Of a stretch of DNA of 55,871 bases, positions 19,095-28,337 are shown in pieces (the stretch's first letter is position 1; each line of letters opens with the position of its first letter). Position numbers and translations under genes: made by a program. Location of the stretch: NCBI RefSeq assembly GCF_902859645.1, contig NZ_CADIJR010000045.1, positions 1-55,871 on the forward strand, in the 5' to 3' direction. The stretch comes from Achromobacter insuavis. GTDB lineage: Bacteria; Pseudomonadota; Gammaproteobacteria; Burkholderiales; Burkholderiaceae_B. The notes under the pieces were generated by a model. The model was not told the DNA's origin and ran no database searches. It worked only from the letters and a program-made list of their open reading frames with translations.

Positions 19095-20447
19095 ATGTCC
19101 GTTCATGCTCCCATCGCCGCCATTGCCACCGCCCCCGGAAGAGGCGGCATCGGCGTCGTGCGCGTTTCTGGTGCGGACCTGTCCGAATTGGTGCGCCGCC
19201 TGTTCCAGCGCGAACTCACGCCGCGCCACGCGCACTATCTGCCGTTCAAGGCGGTCGACGGCGAACTGCTCGATGAAGGCATCGCGCTGTACTTCAAGGG
19301 GCCGCATTCCTACACCGGCGAGGACGTGCTCGAACTGCAAGGCCACGGCGGCCCCGCGGTGCTGCGGCGCGTGCTCGACAGCTGCCTGGCGGCGGGCCGC
19401 GACCTCGGGCTGCGGCTGGCCGAACCGGGTGAGTTCACCCGCCGCGCCTTTCTCAACGACCGCATGGACCTGGCGCAGGCCGAGGCCGTCGCCGATTTGA
19501 TCGAGGCGTCCTCGGTGGCCGCCGCGCGCGGCGCGATGGCCTCGCTGTCGGGTGAATTCTCGGCGCGCGTCAACGACCTGTCCGACCGCATCATCCACCT
19601 GCGCATGCTGGTCGAGGCCACGCTCGATTTCCCCGAAGAGGAAATCGACTTCCTTGAAAAGTATCAGGCGCGGCCCACGCTGGAAAAGCTGGCCGGCGAC
19701 CTCGGCCATCTCATCGCCCAGGCGCGCCAGGGCGTGATCCTGCGCGAAGGCCTGCACGTGGTGCTGGCGGGGCAGCCCAACGTCGGCAAGTCCAGCCTGC
19801 TGAACGCGCTGGCCGGCGACGATGTCGCCATCGTCACGCCGATTGCGGGCACCACGCGCGACAAAGTGGTGCAGCAGATCCATATCGACGGCGTGCCGCT
19901 GCACATCGTCGACACCGCCGGCCTGCGCGAAACCGAAGACACCGTGGAAAGCATCGGCATCGCCCGCAGCTGGCAGGAAATCGAACGCGCCGACGTCATC
20001 CTGCACCTGCAGGACGCCACCCAGCCCGGGGATGAACTGGATGCGCAGATCACCGCACGCCTGCCGCCGCGCACGCCGGTGCTGAAGGTTTTCAACAAGG
20101 TGGACCTGTTATCCACAGCGTTTACGGCCGGCCCCGGCGAGCTCGGCATTTCCGCCAAGCGCGGCGCCGGCCTGGACGCGCTGCGCGCCGAGCTGCTGCA
20201 GATCGCCGGCTGGAATCCCGGCGCCGAATCGCCCTGGCTGGCGCGCGAGCGCCATCTGCATGCGCTGCAGGAGGCCGCCGAGCACCTGGCGCTGGCGGCC
20301 GAACACGCCGAACAGGACGACCGCGTGCTGGACCTGTTCGCCGAGGAACTGCGGCTGGCGCATGACAGCCTGTCGAGCATCACCGGGAAGTTCACCAGCG
20401 ACGACCTGCTGGGCGAGATCTTCTCGAGCTTCTGTATCGGGAAATAG
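19095..20447 (+). CDS. mnmE: tRNA modification GTPase MnmE
   Basis: With MnmG, MnmE installs the 5-carboxymethylaminomethyl group on wobble U34 of several tRNAs. The 450-residue protein begins DTIAA-like ([21 protein letters not shown]) with the folate-binding domain. The central G domain has Walker [10 protein letters not shown] (226-233), DTAGLRET and NKVD. It ends CIGK with catalytic C447. The ATG at 19095 is chosen over a TTG at 19068. It is separated from mnmG by 13 kb, unlike the compact mnmE-mnmG arrangement common in other bacteria. A perfect DnaA box is inside at 20109. Confidence 0.97.
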   Translation: MSVHAPIAAIATAPGRGGIGVVRVSGADLSELVRRLFQRELTPRHAHYLPFKAVDGELLDEGIALYFKGPHSYTGEDVLELQGHGGPAVLRRVLDSCLAAGRDLGLRLAEPGEFTRRAFLNDRMDLAQAEAVADLIEASSVAAARGAMASLSGEFSARVNDLSDRIIHLRMLVEATLDFPEEEIDFLEKYQARPTLEKLAGDLGHLIAQARQGVILREGLHVVLAGQPNVGKSSLLNALAGDDVAIVTPIAGTTRDKVVQQIHIDGVPLHIVDTAGLRETEDTVESIGIARSWQEIERADVILHLQDATQPGDELDAQITARLPPRTPVLKVFNKVDLLSTAFTAGPGELGISAKRGAGLDALRAELLQIAGWNPGAESPWLARERHLHALQEAAEHLALAAEHAEQDDRVLDLFAEELRLAHDSLSSITGKFTSDDLLGEIFSSFCIGK

Positions 20448-20454
20448 CGTTCCC

Positions 20455-20946
20455 ATGACCGCAACCGGCGCGCCCCACCGCATCCGTCCGGCTACGGCCG
20501 ACGACCTGGCCGAGGTGGAGCGCATCGTCCACGACGCCTATCGCCATTACGTGGCGCGCATCGGCGCCACGCCGGGACCGATGCGCGACGATTACCGCGC
20601 GCGCATCGCGCAGGGACAGGCGCAGGTGCTGGAGGACGAAGGCGGTATCCAGGCCGTACTGGTCCTGGTGCGCGAAGTGGATTGCCTGCTGCTCGACAAT
20701 GTGGCGGTGTCGCCCGGCGCGCAAGGGCGCGGCTATGGCCGCGAACTGATGCAATGGGCGGAAACCATCGCGCGGCAGGCGGGCTATCCGCGCATCCGGC
20801 TGTACACGCAGGAAGCGATGAGCGAGAACATCGCCATCTATCAGCGCTATGGCTATGTCGAGACGCATCGCGCCGAAGAGATCGGCCTGAAACGCGTATT
20901 CATGACGAAGCGCCTGGATTGCCCCCTCCAATTAAGTGAGCAATAG
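20455..20946 (+). CDS. GNAT family N-acetyltransferase
   Basis: It transfers an acetyl group from acetyl-CoA to an unknown amine. The 163-residue single-domain protein has acetyl-CoA motif A as LLDNVAVSPGAQGRGYGRELM and motif B near IRLYTQEAMSENIAIYQRYGY, followed by the R/K-rich end KRVFMTKRL. It begins 7 bp after mnmE and may be co-transcribed. Its last codons and stop lie in a long perfect inverted repeat (20930-20957). Confidence 0.88.
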   Translation: MTATGAPHRIRPATADDLAEVERIVHDAYRHYVARIGATPGPMRDDYRARIAQGQAQVLEDEGGIQAVLVLVREVDCLLLDNVAVSPGAQGRGYGRELMQWAETIARQAGYPRIRLYTQEAMSENIAIYQRYGYVETHRAEEIGLKRVFMTKRLDCPLQLSEQ

Positions 20947-20957
20947 CTCACTTAATT
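20930..20957. repeat. Perfect 12-bp inverted repeat at the 3' end of the acetyltransferase gene
   Basis: AATTAAGTGAGC and GCTCACTTAATT are separated by AATA and overlap the stop codon at 20944-20946. There is no T-tract, so a standard terminator is doubtful. The core TGAGC-N4-GCTCA recurs exactly 60 bp downstream. Confidence 0.6.
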
Positions 20958-20982
20958 GACGAAACCCGGCATCAATGATTTC

Positions 20983-21011
20983 CGTGGAAAAATATGTGAG
21001 CTTTTGCTCAC
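20983..21011 (-). terminator. Possible terminator of the chloride-channel gene
   Basis: GTGAGC (20996-21001) and GCTCAC (21006-21011) flank TTTT. Read on the minus strand the hairpin is followed by ATATTTTTCC, so it could terminate the gene ending at 21047. It shares its half-sites with the inverted repeat at 20930. Confidence 0.45.
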
Positions 21012-21046
21012 CCCTATTTTCAAGCAGTTTTTAGACAAAATTCTGA

Positions 21047-22438
21047 TCAGGAATCCCGCGACCTGTCCGCGGGAAGCGCCGGCGCCGACTTCAACGTCTC
21101 GCGCGCAATTCGATTGCTGGCCAGCGATTTCGCATACACCGAATCCGGCCGGATGCGTTGCGCGATCACGAAGCCGGTGATGCACGCCAGCATCAGCGGC
21201 AACATCACCTCATAGCTCAACGTCATCTCGAAAATCATCAAGATCGACATCAGCGGCGCATAGGTCGTGGCCGCCAGCAGCGCCCCCATGCCGACCACAG
21301 CATAACTCGACACCGCCGACAGGTCGCCAGCGGGAAACAACGCATGCAGGCCGGAGCCATACAGGGCCCCGACCGCCGCGCCCACGAACAGGGTCGGCGT
21401 GAACACGCCGCCGATCGCGCCGGAACCGACGCTGGCGCCGGTGGCCACGATCTTGAACAGCAGGATGGCCGCCACCGCCTGCCAGGCCCATTCCGTGTGC
21501 AACATGCTGTTGACCACGCTGTAGCCGTTGCCCCAGACCTCGGGCTTGAACACCGACAGGGCGCCGACCACCAGTCCGCCCAGCGCCATCTTGGCCCACA
21601 GCGGCAGGCTCAAGCGGCGGAACAGGGCCTTCGACCCATCGAGAAACCGAAGGAATTGCGGCGCCACCATCCCGGCGATCAGGCCCAGCCCCAGGTAATT
21701 GACCACTTCCCAGCCGGACACGAACTCGAACGGCGGCATATGGAAGACCGCATCGTAGTGCAGGATCTGGCGCGTCACGATGTTGGCGACCACCGACGAC
21801 ACCACCAGGGGCACCAGCGTCGCCGAGGAAATGGCGCCGTAGACGATCTCGGAAATGAACAGCGCGCCGGCGATCGGCGCGTTATAGGCGGCCGTGATCC
21901 CGGCGGTGGCGCCGCAGGCCACCAGCAGCCGCAGATGGCGGGGCGGCAGGACCAGGTAGCGGCCCGACAGCGACGAGAACATCGCCGCCAGCTGCACCAT
22001 CGGTCCTTCACGGCCGATCGAAGCGCCCGAACCGATTGAAAACAAAGAAGAAATGCTGCGCGCCACGGTCTGCCGAAAACCGATCACGCCGCGGCCGATG
22101 GCGATCGCCTCCATATAGTCGGCGGCGCCGCGCGGCGGCAGGCGCCGGGCGGCCGCCTGCAGGATCAATCCGGCAATCGCGCCCCCGGCCGCCGGCAGCA
22201 GAAAGCGTTCCCAAGGCGACAGCCCACGCGCCAGCGACACCATCCCGTGCGGCGAATCGACCCCGCCCAGCACCATCTGGATCCAGCCCAGCAGTTCCCG
22301 AAAAATCACCGTCGCCAGCGCGCCGGCCAGTCCCATCAAGGCGGCCGCGCACAAGGTCGCGGGCAAATTGTCGGCCAGCAAACGGCCCCTCAGCCAGGTC
22401 GCCCAGGCCGGTTTTTTGATTCTGAGTTGTCGTGCCAT
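21047..22438 (-). CDS. ClC-family chloride channel/transporter (ClcB-like)
   Basis: An inner-membrane ClC protein, either a Cl-/H+ exchanger or channel; bacterial members support acid resistance. The 463-residue protein has about ten hydrophobic segments. Selectivity-filter regions are GSGASIGREGPMVQL (helix N-cap and GREGP) and GSGAIGGVFTPTLFVGA. GASIG occurs where exchangers often have GSGIP, and no clear gating glutamate context beyond GREGP can be judged by eye. It has no CBS domains. It is divergent from the two-component genes and convergent with the acetyltransferase gene. Confidence 0.88.
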   Translation of the reverse strand: MARQLRIKKPAWATWLRGRLLADNLPATLCAAALMGLAGALATVIFRELLGWIQMVLGGVDSPHGMVSLARGLSPWERFLLPAAGGAIAGLILQAAARRLPPRGAADYMEAIAIGRGVIGFRQTVARSISSLFSIGSGASIGREGPMVQLAAMFSSLSGRYLVLPPRHLRLLVACGATAGITAAYNAPIAGALFISEIVYGAISSATLVPLVVSSVVANIVTRQILHYDAVFHMPPFEFVSGWEVVNYLGLGLIAGMVAPQFLRFLDGSKALFRRLSLPLWAKMALGGLVVGALSVFKPEVWGNGYSVVNSMLHTEWAWQAVAAILLFKIVATGASVGSGAIGGVFTPTLFVGAAVGALYGSGLHALFPAGDLSAVSSYAVVGMGALLAATTYAPLMSILMIFEMTLSYEVMLPLMLACITGFVIAQRIRPDSVYAKSLASNRIARETLKSAPALPADRSRDS

Positions 22439-22642
22439 GGGCGGGATTCTACGGCGGAAACCTGCTCACTTTTTGTTCAGCGCAACGTCAACCGCAGAGA
22501 GACGCCACCCCTCACATAGTCGGTTCCGGCAACGCCTCCAGGGGCCTTTACGGGCCTGGAAAGGGGCGAAAACCAGGGTAGGCAAGGGGCGTTTTTTCGG
22601 GGTAAAAGTGCCGCTTCCCGACCCGGTTCGGCAGAACAGGGC

Positions 22643-22832
22643 TGTGGATAACTCCTAAGGCGGCAGGTTGTGCACATTGTGTGGAGGCAAGTTGAACAAG
22701 CGGGGGTTTTCGGTGGGCTCCCAAATCTTGTCCAACTTCGACTCTTTTCCCACACAGAGTTCTTGCACAGCCAAAAACGCTCGCAACCTGATGAAAAAAA
22801 ACAGGTTTCCAAGGTTAAGGTAGTTATCCACA
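22643..22832. promoter_or_regulatory. Three DnaA boxes in the clcB-like/tctD divergent gap
   Basis: In the 492-bp gap 22439-22930 there are two perfect boxes, TGTGGATAA (22643-22651, minus) and TTATCCACA (22824-22832, plus), and one 8/9 match TTGTGCACA (22668-22676). An AT-rich patch with the palindrome CTTTATATAAAG (22852-22863) precedes the response-regulator gene and may contain its promoter. The rest of the gap shows nothing else recognisable. Confidence 0.5.
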
Positions 22833-22930
22833 GGCCTTATTAATCATTAGTCTTTATATAAAGAGAAATACAGGGAAAAGACAAACATGCTTTCTCCTAT
22901 CTCCCAGCCACGCCCCCCCGGACTCCGTCC

Positions 22931-23608
22931 ATGCGCATCCTTCTCATAGAAGACGAAGCCGAACTTGCTCGCTGGCTTGCAAGAAGCCTGGCCCGGCATG
23001 CGGGCTTCGTGGTCGACTGGGCCGATGACGGCCTGGTCGCCGAAAGAAGACTGGCGGTCGAAGAATTCGATGCGGTCATCCTTGACCTGGGACTGCCGGG
23101 CATGGATGGCCATACCTTGCTGGCGAAGATTCGCGCGCGAGACGACCGTACGCCGGTGCTGGTCCTGACCGCGCGCGATTCACTGGCCGAAAAAATCGGG
23201 ACGCTTCACGAAGGCGCGGACGATTTCCTGCCGAAACCGTTTGTTGTGGAAGAGTTGGAAGCGCGTTTGATCGCACTGGTACGCCGCAGCCGTGGCCGCG
23301 ACCATCCGCGACTCACCCTGGGAAACCTGGTTTTCGAGACTTCCGCGCAAAAATTCACGGTCTCCGGACAGGCTTTGCAGTTATCCCCACGTGAACACGC
23401 CGTCCTGCGGGTGTTGATCCAGAAAAGCGGCGAACCGATCAACAAGCAGCAGATCCTGGATCGGATCGTGACCGACGATGCCGACATCAACCTCGAGGCC
23501 ATCGAGGTGCTGGTGCACCGGTTGCGCAAAAAATTGGCGGAAACCGGCGTGCAGATCACCACCATGCGCGGCATGGGCTACTGCCTGGAGAACGCTGTTG
23601 ACAACTAG
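22931..23608 (+). CDS. tctD: OmpR-family response regulator (TctD-like)
   Basis: A two-component DNA-binding regulator. The 225-residue protein has a receiver domain with acidic pair E7/D8, phospho-acceptor D52 in VILDLGLPGMDG and K102 in FLPKPF. A winged-helix domain follows, ending HRLRKKLAETGVQITTMRGMGYCL. It overlaps the sensor kinase gene and precedes a complete tctCBA set, the arrangement of TctD/TctE in tricarboxylate uptake. The specific function name rests on that context. Confidence 0.8.
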   Translation: MRILLIEDEAELARWLARSLARHAGFVVDWADDGLVAERRLAVEEFDAVILDLGLPGMDGHTLLAKIRARDDRTPVLVLTARDSLAEKIGTLHEGADDFLPKPFVVEELEARLIALVRRSRGRDHPRLTLGNLVFETSAQKFTVSGQALQLSPREHAVLRVLIQKSGEPINKQQILDRIVTDDADINLEAIEVLVHRLRKKLAETGVQITTMRGMGYCLENAVDN

Positions 23609-25082
23609 TTTTCCGGAAAAAACCCCGGTTTCCAGGAAAAAAAGCCGCAACCGGACCCTGAAAACGCAGTTGCTCTGGTGGTTGATCCCGACCCTGGTGC
23701 TGGTGATGGTCGGCGCGCTCTGGCTGTCCAACCACCAGCTGCGAAACCAGGTCGATATCGCCTATGACCGGTCGCTCGCTGGCGCGCTGCGCGCGATCGA
23801 CCACAACATATCCACAGCCAGCGGTGGATTAGCCATGGAGCAGCCGTACCTGATGCTGGAATTTTTCGAGCTGACGGCCAATGGCAGCGTGTTCTACCGC
23901 GTGGCCACCGAGGACGGGCTGGCCGAAATCGGCCATCCCGGGCTGCCCATGCCGACCCAGCCGCTGGAATCCGGCGAGGCCCAGTTTTTCTATGCAACCT
24001 ACCTGGGCACCCCGGTACGGGTCGCCGCGCTGGCGCGGGCGATGGATCCGCCGCTCTATGCGAACAAAGGGGGACGGGTTATCGTGCAGGTCGCCGAAGG
24101 CCTGGAGAGCCGCCAGGCGTTCCTGCACCAGGTGCTGGTGCGCTCGGTGGAGCGCGACCTGGCCGTGATCCTGATCAGCGTCCTGGTGATCGTCCTGGGG
24201 GTTTTCATGGCCCTGCGCCCCCTGCAGCGCCTGAAGCAGGAAGTGGAAAGGCGTTCCGCGGACGATTTAAGCCCCGTCAGCGCGTCGGAGATGCCAGGTG
24301 AGGTCCTACCCCTGGTTGCGGCCGTAAACCTCCACATGGCCCGCTACGCGGCTCAGGCGAGGGTCCAGAGCCAGTTCCTGGACGACGCCTCGCACCAGTT
24401 GCGCACGCCTTTGTCGGTTTTGCGGACCCAGACGGCCTATGCCCTGCGCGAAACATGCCCCCAGGAGGTCCGTACAGCCCTTCTGGCGATGCAGGAGGGG
24501 TTGGACAGGGCCGTACGCACCACCAACCAGATGCTCGCCCTGGCGCGCGCTAAGGACGCTTCCCTGCCCGAAGCCGGTTTCGCGCCCGAACCGGTCGACC
24601 TGGCCGAGCTGGCCCACGGGGTGATCCGCGGCCTGCTGCCGACCGCCCGCGCCCGCCAGCTGGACATCGGCCTGGAGGCCGAGACCGGGCCGGTCCTGGT
24701 CAACGGCGCCGACTGGCTGTTGCGGGAAGCGGTCAGCAACCTGGTCGACAACGCCATCCGCTACACCACCCCCGGCGGCATGGTCACGGTGCTGGTCCGC
24801 CGCCAGGCCGACCAGGCCTGGCTCACGGTGGAAGACAGCGGTCCCGGCATGTCGGCCGAGGATATCGCCCGCGCCGGCGTGCGTTTCCGCCGCGGCGCGG
24901 CCGGCAAGAACAAGCCGGGCGCCGGACTGGGACTGGCCATCGTCGGCACCATCGCCGAGCTGCTGGGCGCCCGCCTGGCGCTGGAGAACCGGATTCCGGG
25001 GCCAGGCCTGCGCGCGTCGCTGGTGTTTTCCCTGAAAACGGCCGCGGATGTTGCGTCGCACCAGGAAAACGGCGTTTTTTGA
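23598..25082 (+). CDS. tctE: Sensor histidine kinase (TctE-like)
   Basis: An inner-membrane sensor that phosphorylates the overlapping regulator. No in-frame ATG precedes the first membrane helix, so TTG at 23598 (CTG at 23595 is an alternative) is taken as start, overlapping the regulator by 11 bp. The 494-residue product has TM1 at about 24-44, a roughly 140-residue periplasmic TctE_N-type domain, TM2 at about 187-205, phospho-acceptor H266 in DDASHQLRTPLSVLR, N-box NLVDNAIRYT and G-boxes EDSGPGM and GAGLGLAIV. Confidence 0.82.
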   Translation: MTTSFPEKTPVSRKKSRNRTLKTQLLWWLIPTLVLVMVGALWLSNHQLRNQVDIAYDRSLAGALRAIDHNISTASGGLAMEQPYLMLEFFELTANGSVFYRVATEDGLAEIGHPGLPMPTQPLESGEAQFFYATYLGTPVRVAALARAMDPPLYANKGGRVIVQVAEGLESRQAFLHQVLVRSVERDLAVILISVLVIVLGVFMALRPLQRLKQEVERRSADDLSPVSASEMPGEVLPLVAAVNLHMARYAAQARVQSQFLDDASHQLRTPLSVLRTQTAYALRETCPQEVRTALLAMQEGLDRAVRTTNQMLALARAKDASLPEAGFAPEPVDLAELAHGVIRGLLPTARARQLDIGLEAETGPVLVNGADWLLREAVSNLVDNAIRYTTPGGMVTVLVRRQADQAWLTVEDSGPGMSAEDIARAGVRFRRGAAGKNKPGAGLGLAIVGTIAELLGARLALENRIPGPGLRASLVFSLKTAADVASHQENGVF

Positions 25083-25194
25083 AAGCTTTTGGAAAGCTTC
25101 GATTTTGTACGGTGGCATCCGCTGGACCCGGACCGGCGTCACGCCGCCGGAATCGCCAGCCATGCCTAGACCTATAAATTCGGAGACGCAAGAA

Positions 25195-26193
25195 ATGCAG
25201 ACCAGCCTGAAGCTGCGCCTGGCCGCCGTCGCGGCCCTTGGCGCGATCACCCTGTCCCTGGGCGCCGCCCACGCCGCCGACGAGCCGCGCCGCCCCGAGT
25301 GCATCGCCCCCGCCCAGCCCGGCGGCGGTTTCGACCTGACCTGCCGCCTGGCCACCGAAGGCCTCAAGCAGAGCGGGGCGCTCAAGAGCGCCATGCGCAT
25401 CGTCTACATGCCGGGCGGCATCGGCGCCGTGGCCTACAACAACATCGTGGCCCAGCATCCCAACGAGCCCGGCACCATCGTCGCGTTCTCGGGCGGTTCG
25501 CTGCTCAACCTGGCGCAGGGCAAGTTCGGCAAGTACAACGTCGACGACGTGCGCTGGCTGGCGGCCATCGGCACCGACTACGGCGTGGCCGTGGTGCGCA
25601 ACGATTCGCCCTACACCGACCTCAAGGGCCTGATGGAGGCCTTCAAGCAGGACCCGACCAAGATCGTGCTGGGCGCCGGCGGCACCGTGGGCAGCCAGGA
25701 CTGGATGAAGGCCGCGCTGACCGCCAAGGCGGCCGGGGTCGATTTCAAGAAGATGCGCTTCGTGGCCTTTGAAGGCGGCGGCGAGGCTGTCACCGCCCTG
25801 CGTGGCGGCCACATCCAGGCCTACATGGGCGATGCCGCGGAAGCCTTCACCATGCTCGAGGGCGGCGCCCCCATCCGCGTGCTGGCCGTGTTCAACGACC
25901 AGCGCCTGCCGGGCAAGCTGGGCACCGTGCCGACCGCCAAGGAGCAGGGCTACGACATCGTCTGGCCCATCATCCGCGGCTTCTACGTCGGCCCCAAGGT
26001 GTCGGACGCCGACTACCAGTTCTGGGTCAACGCCTTCAACCGCGTCACCGAGGCGCCCGAGTTCGCCAAGCTGCGCGAACAGCAAGGCCTGTTCCCCTTC
26101 AACAAGACCGGCGCCGACCTGGACGCCTACGTGAAGCAGCAGGTCAAGCAGTACGCCGAACTGGCCGGCTCCTTCGGCCTGGTCAAGAAATAG
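25195..26193 (+). CDS. tctC: Tripartite tricarboxylate transporter substrate-binding protein
   Basis: The periplasmic receptor of a TTT-family carboxylate importer. The 332-residue precursor starts at ATG 25195, preceded by GGAGA, with signal peptide LRLAAVAALGAITLSLGAAHA. The Bug-family motif PAQPGGGFDLTCRLATEGL is near the mature N-terminus, and family sequences such as GSLLNLAQGKFGKY and AAGVDFKKMRFVAFEGGGEA follow. The open frame extends upstream into the kinase gene. It heads tctC-tctB-tctA directly after the two-component genes that probably regulate it. The ligand is a carboxylate; citrate is not proven. Confidence 0.9.
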   Translation: MQTSLKLRLAAVAALGAITLSLGAAHAADEPRRPECIAPAQPGGGFDLTCRLATEGLKQSGALKSAMRIVYMPGGIGAVAYNNIVAQHPNEPGTIVAFSGGSLLNLAQGKFGKYNVDDVRWLAAIGTDYGVAVVRNDSPYTDLKGLMEAFKQDPTKIVLGAGGTVGSQDWMKAALTAKAAGVDFKKMRFVAFEGGGEAVTALRGGHIQAYMGDAAEAFTMLEGGAPIRVLAVFNDQRLPGKLGTVPTAKEQGYDIVWPIIRGFYVGPKVSDADYQFWVNAFNRVTEAPEFAKLREQQGLFPFNKTGADLDAYVKQQVKQYAELAGSFGLVKK

Positions 26194-26203
26194 GCCGCTC
26201 ATC

Positions 26204-26641
26204 ATGAACGATCGAATCCTGGGCATCGCGGCGTTGCTGCTGGCGGCCTTCATGACCTGGGCGGGGTGGGGCATCGAAGCCCCGTTCGCCTACGAACCGG
26301 TGGGGCCGCGCGCCTTCCCGCTGCTGCTGGCGTTGATCATCGGCCTGTGCGGATTGCGGCTGGCCTACAAGGGCGGCAACCCGGTGGAGCCCAATCCCGC
26401 CGGCGCCAATGGCCGCATCGCGCTGATGGTGGCGTTCGCCGCCGGCTACGCCTTCCTGTTCCAGTGGCTCGGCTTCGTCATTGCGACCGCGCTGATGACG
26501 GTGTTCGTCGGCCGCCTGTTCGGCGGCGGCTGGGCCAAGTGCGCGCTGGGCGGCGTGGTCATGAGCGTCTTCTTCTTCGTGTTGTTCGACAAGGTGCTGG
26601 ACGTGGTCCTGCCCGGTGGCTTGCTGGAGAACCTGGTATGA
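26204..26641 (+). CDS. tctB: Tripartite tricarboxylate transporter small membrane subunit
   Basis: The small, four-helix subunit of the TTT importer. The 145-residue protein has ILGIAALLLAAFMTWAGWGI at the start, the conserved YEPVGPRAFPLLLALIIG segment, and two further hydrophobic stretches ending VLDVVLPGGLLENLV. It starts 10 bp after tctC and its stop overlaps the tctA start by 4 bp. Confidence 0.9.
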   Translation: MNDRILGIAALLLAAFMTWAGWGIEAPFAYEPVGPRAFPLLLALIIGLCGLRLAYKGGNPVEPNPAGANGRIALMVAFAAGYAFLFQWLGFVIATALMTVFVGRLFGGGWAKCALGGVVMSVFFFVLFDKVLDVVLPGGLLENLV

Positions 26642-28164
26642 GCGGAATCCTCGATCATCTGTCGATCGGCTTTGGCGTTGCGTTCTCGTGGACCAACATC
26701 CTGGTGGCCGCGATCGGCTCGTTCTTCGGCACCATGGTGGGCGTGCTGCCGGGCCTGGGGCCCATCAACGGCGTGGCGATGCTGATCCCGATCGCGTTCG
26801 CCATGAACCTGCCGCCCGAGACCGCGCTGATCCTGCTGGCGGCGGTGTACGTGGGAGCGGAATACGGCGGCCGCATCACCTCGATCCTGCTCAACGTGCC
26901 GGGCGAGGCCAGCGCCATCATGACCACGCTGGATGGCTATCCGCTGGCGCGCCAGGGCCTGGCCAACGTCGCGCTGTCGCTGTCGGCGTGGTCCGCGTTC
27001 TTCGGCGCCATCGTGTCGGTGGTGGGCATCATCCTGCTGGCGCCGCTGCTGGCCAAATGGGCGCTGGCGTTCGGTCCGGCCGAGTACTTCGTGCTGATGA
27101 TCTTCGCGTTCTGCTGCCTCACCAGCCTGCTTGGAAAGCAGCCCATCAAGGGCGTGCTGGCGGCCATGATCGGCCTGTCGATCTCGGTCATCGGCGTGGA
27201 CGCGAACTCAGGCGTATACCGCTATACCTTCGACTCCGTGCACCTGGCCGATGGCATCGATTTCGTGGTCGTCGTGATCGCGCTGTTCGCGGTCAGCGAG
27301 ATGCTGGAGATGCTTGAAAAAGTGATGGCGGGCCACAGCGTCGAGGTCAAGCCCAGCGGTCGCAAGCTGTTCAACCTGAAGGAGCTGGCGTTCACCTGGT
27401 GGAGCGTGGTGCGCAGCGCGCTGGTGGGTTTCGGCGTCGGCGTGCTGCCGGGCGCCGGCGCCAGCGTGGCCGCGGCCGTGGCCTACTCGCAGGAAAAGCG
27501 CATCATCGAAGCCAAGGATCCGAACGCCAAGTTCGGCAAGGGCGACATGCGCGGCCTGGTCGCGCCGGAAGCCGCCGCCACCTCGTCGGCGATCGGTTCG
27601 TTCGTGCCGATGCTGACGCTGGGCGTGCCGGGCTCGGGCACCACCGCGGTGATGATGGGGGCGCTGACGCTCTACAACATCACGCCCGGTCCGGTGCTGT
27701 TCGACACCAAGCCGGAACTGGTGTGGGGCCTGATCGCCTCGCTGTTCGTGGCCAACGTGCTGCTGTTCGTCATGAACGTGCCGATGGTGCGGCTGTTCTC
27801 GAAGGTGCTGTCGGTGCCTGGCTGGCTGATGGTGCCGGGCATCCTGTGCATCAGCTATATCGGCGTGTATGCCATCAACGCCGGCACGTTCGATCTGCTG
27901 CTGGTGACGGGCATTGGCGCGATCGGCTACTTCCTGCGCAAGTTCGGCGTGCCGATGGCGCCGCTGGTGCTGGGCGTGGTGCTGGGCAACATGATGGAAC
28001 AGAACCTGCGCCGTGCCCTGTCGATGACCGACGGCAACGTGTCGGTGCTGTTCGCCAGTCCCGTCGCCATCACGTTGTGGACCGCCGCGATCGCCGTGGT
28101 GGTGGTGCCGCAGATCCTGCGCCGCGTGCGCCGGGCCAGGAAGGTTGCCGCCGAACCGGTGTGA
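26638..28164 (+). CDS. tctA: Tripartite tricarboxylate transporter large membrane subunit
   Basis: The large channel-forming subunit. The 508-residue protein has the duplicated TctA motifs. The first is GTMVGVLPGLGPINGVAMLIP, the second GVGVLPGAGASVAAAVAYSQEK, with APEAAATSSAIGSFVPMLTLGVPGSGTTA between helices. About 11-12 membrane segments are seen. ATG 26638 overlaps the tctB stop (ATGA). A palindromic terminator follows. Confidence 0.93.
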   Translation: MSGILDHLSIGFGVAFSWTNILVAAIGSFFGTMVGVLPGLGPINGVAMLIPIAFAMNLPPETALILLAAVYVGAEYGGRITSILLNVPGEASAIMTTLDGYPLARQGLANVALSLSAWSAFFGAIVSVVGIILLAPLLAKWALAFGPAEYFVLMIFAFCCLTSLLGKQPIKGVLAAMIGLSISVIGVDANSGVYRYTFDSVHLADGIDFVVVVIALFAVSEMLEMLEKVMAGHSVEVKPSGRKLFNLKELAFTWWSVVRSALVGFGVGVLPGAGASVAAAVAYSQEKRIIEAKDPNAKFGKGDMRGLVAPEAAATSSAIGSFVPMLTLGVPGSGTTAVMMGALTLYNITPGPVLFDTKPELVWGLIASLFVANVLLFVMNVPMVRLFSKVLSVPGWLMVPGILCISYIGVYAINAGTFDLLLVTGIGAIGYFLRKFGVPMAPLVLGVVLGNMMEQNLRRALSMTDGNVSVLFASPVAITLWTAAIAVVVVPQILRRVRRARKVAAEPV

Positions 28165-28236
28165 CGGGTTCCGCGCCGCGGCCCCGCCGGCACGGGGCCG
28201 CGCGGCGTCGGAGCATGTCACGCCGGAGGTTGTTCA

Positions 28237-28262
28237 GGAGCGCCGCGGCGCTCCTTTTTTTC
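28237..28262 (+). terminator. Terminator after tctA
   Basis: GGAGCGC and GCGCTCC flank CGCG to form a GC hairpin (28237-28254), followed by a run of Ts. It lies about 75 bp after the tctA stop. Confidence 0.85.
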
Positions 28263-28283
28263 ATCTCTACATCCGTGGTCGAG

Positions 28284-28314
28284 ACAAAAGAAAAGCGCCC
28301 CGATGGGGCGCTTT
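28284..28314 (-). terminator. Terminator of the aminotransferase gene
   Basis: AAAGCGCCCC and GGGGCGCTTT (28292-28301, 28305-28314) with a 3-nt loop. On the minus strand it is followed by TTTTCTTTTG. It is 24 bp beyond the aminotransferase stop. Confidence 0.85.
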
Positions 28315-28337
28315 GTCGTGATGCGCGCGGCGCGTCG

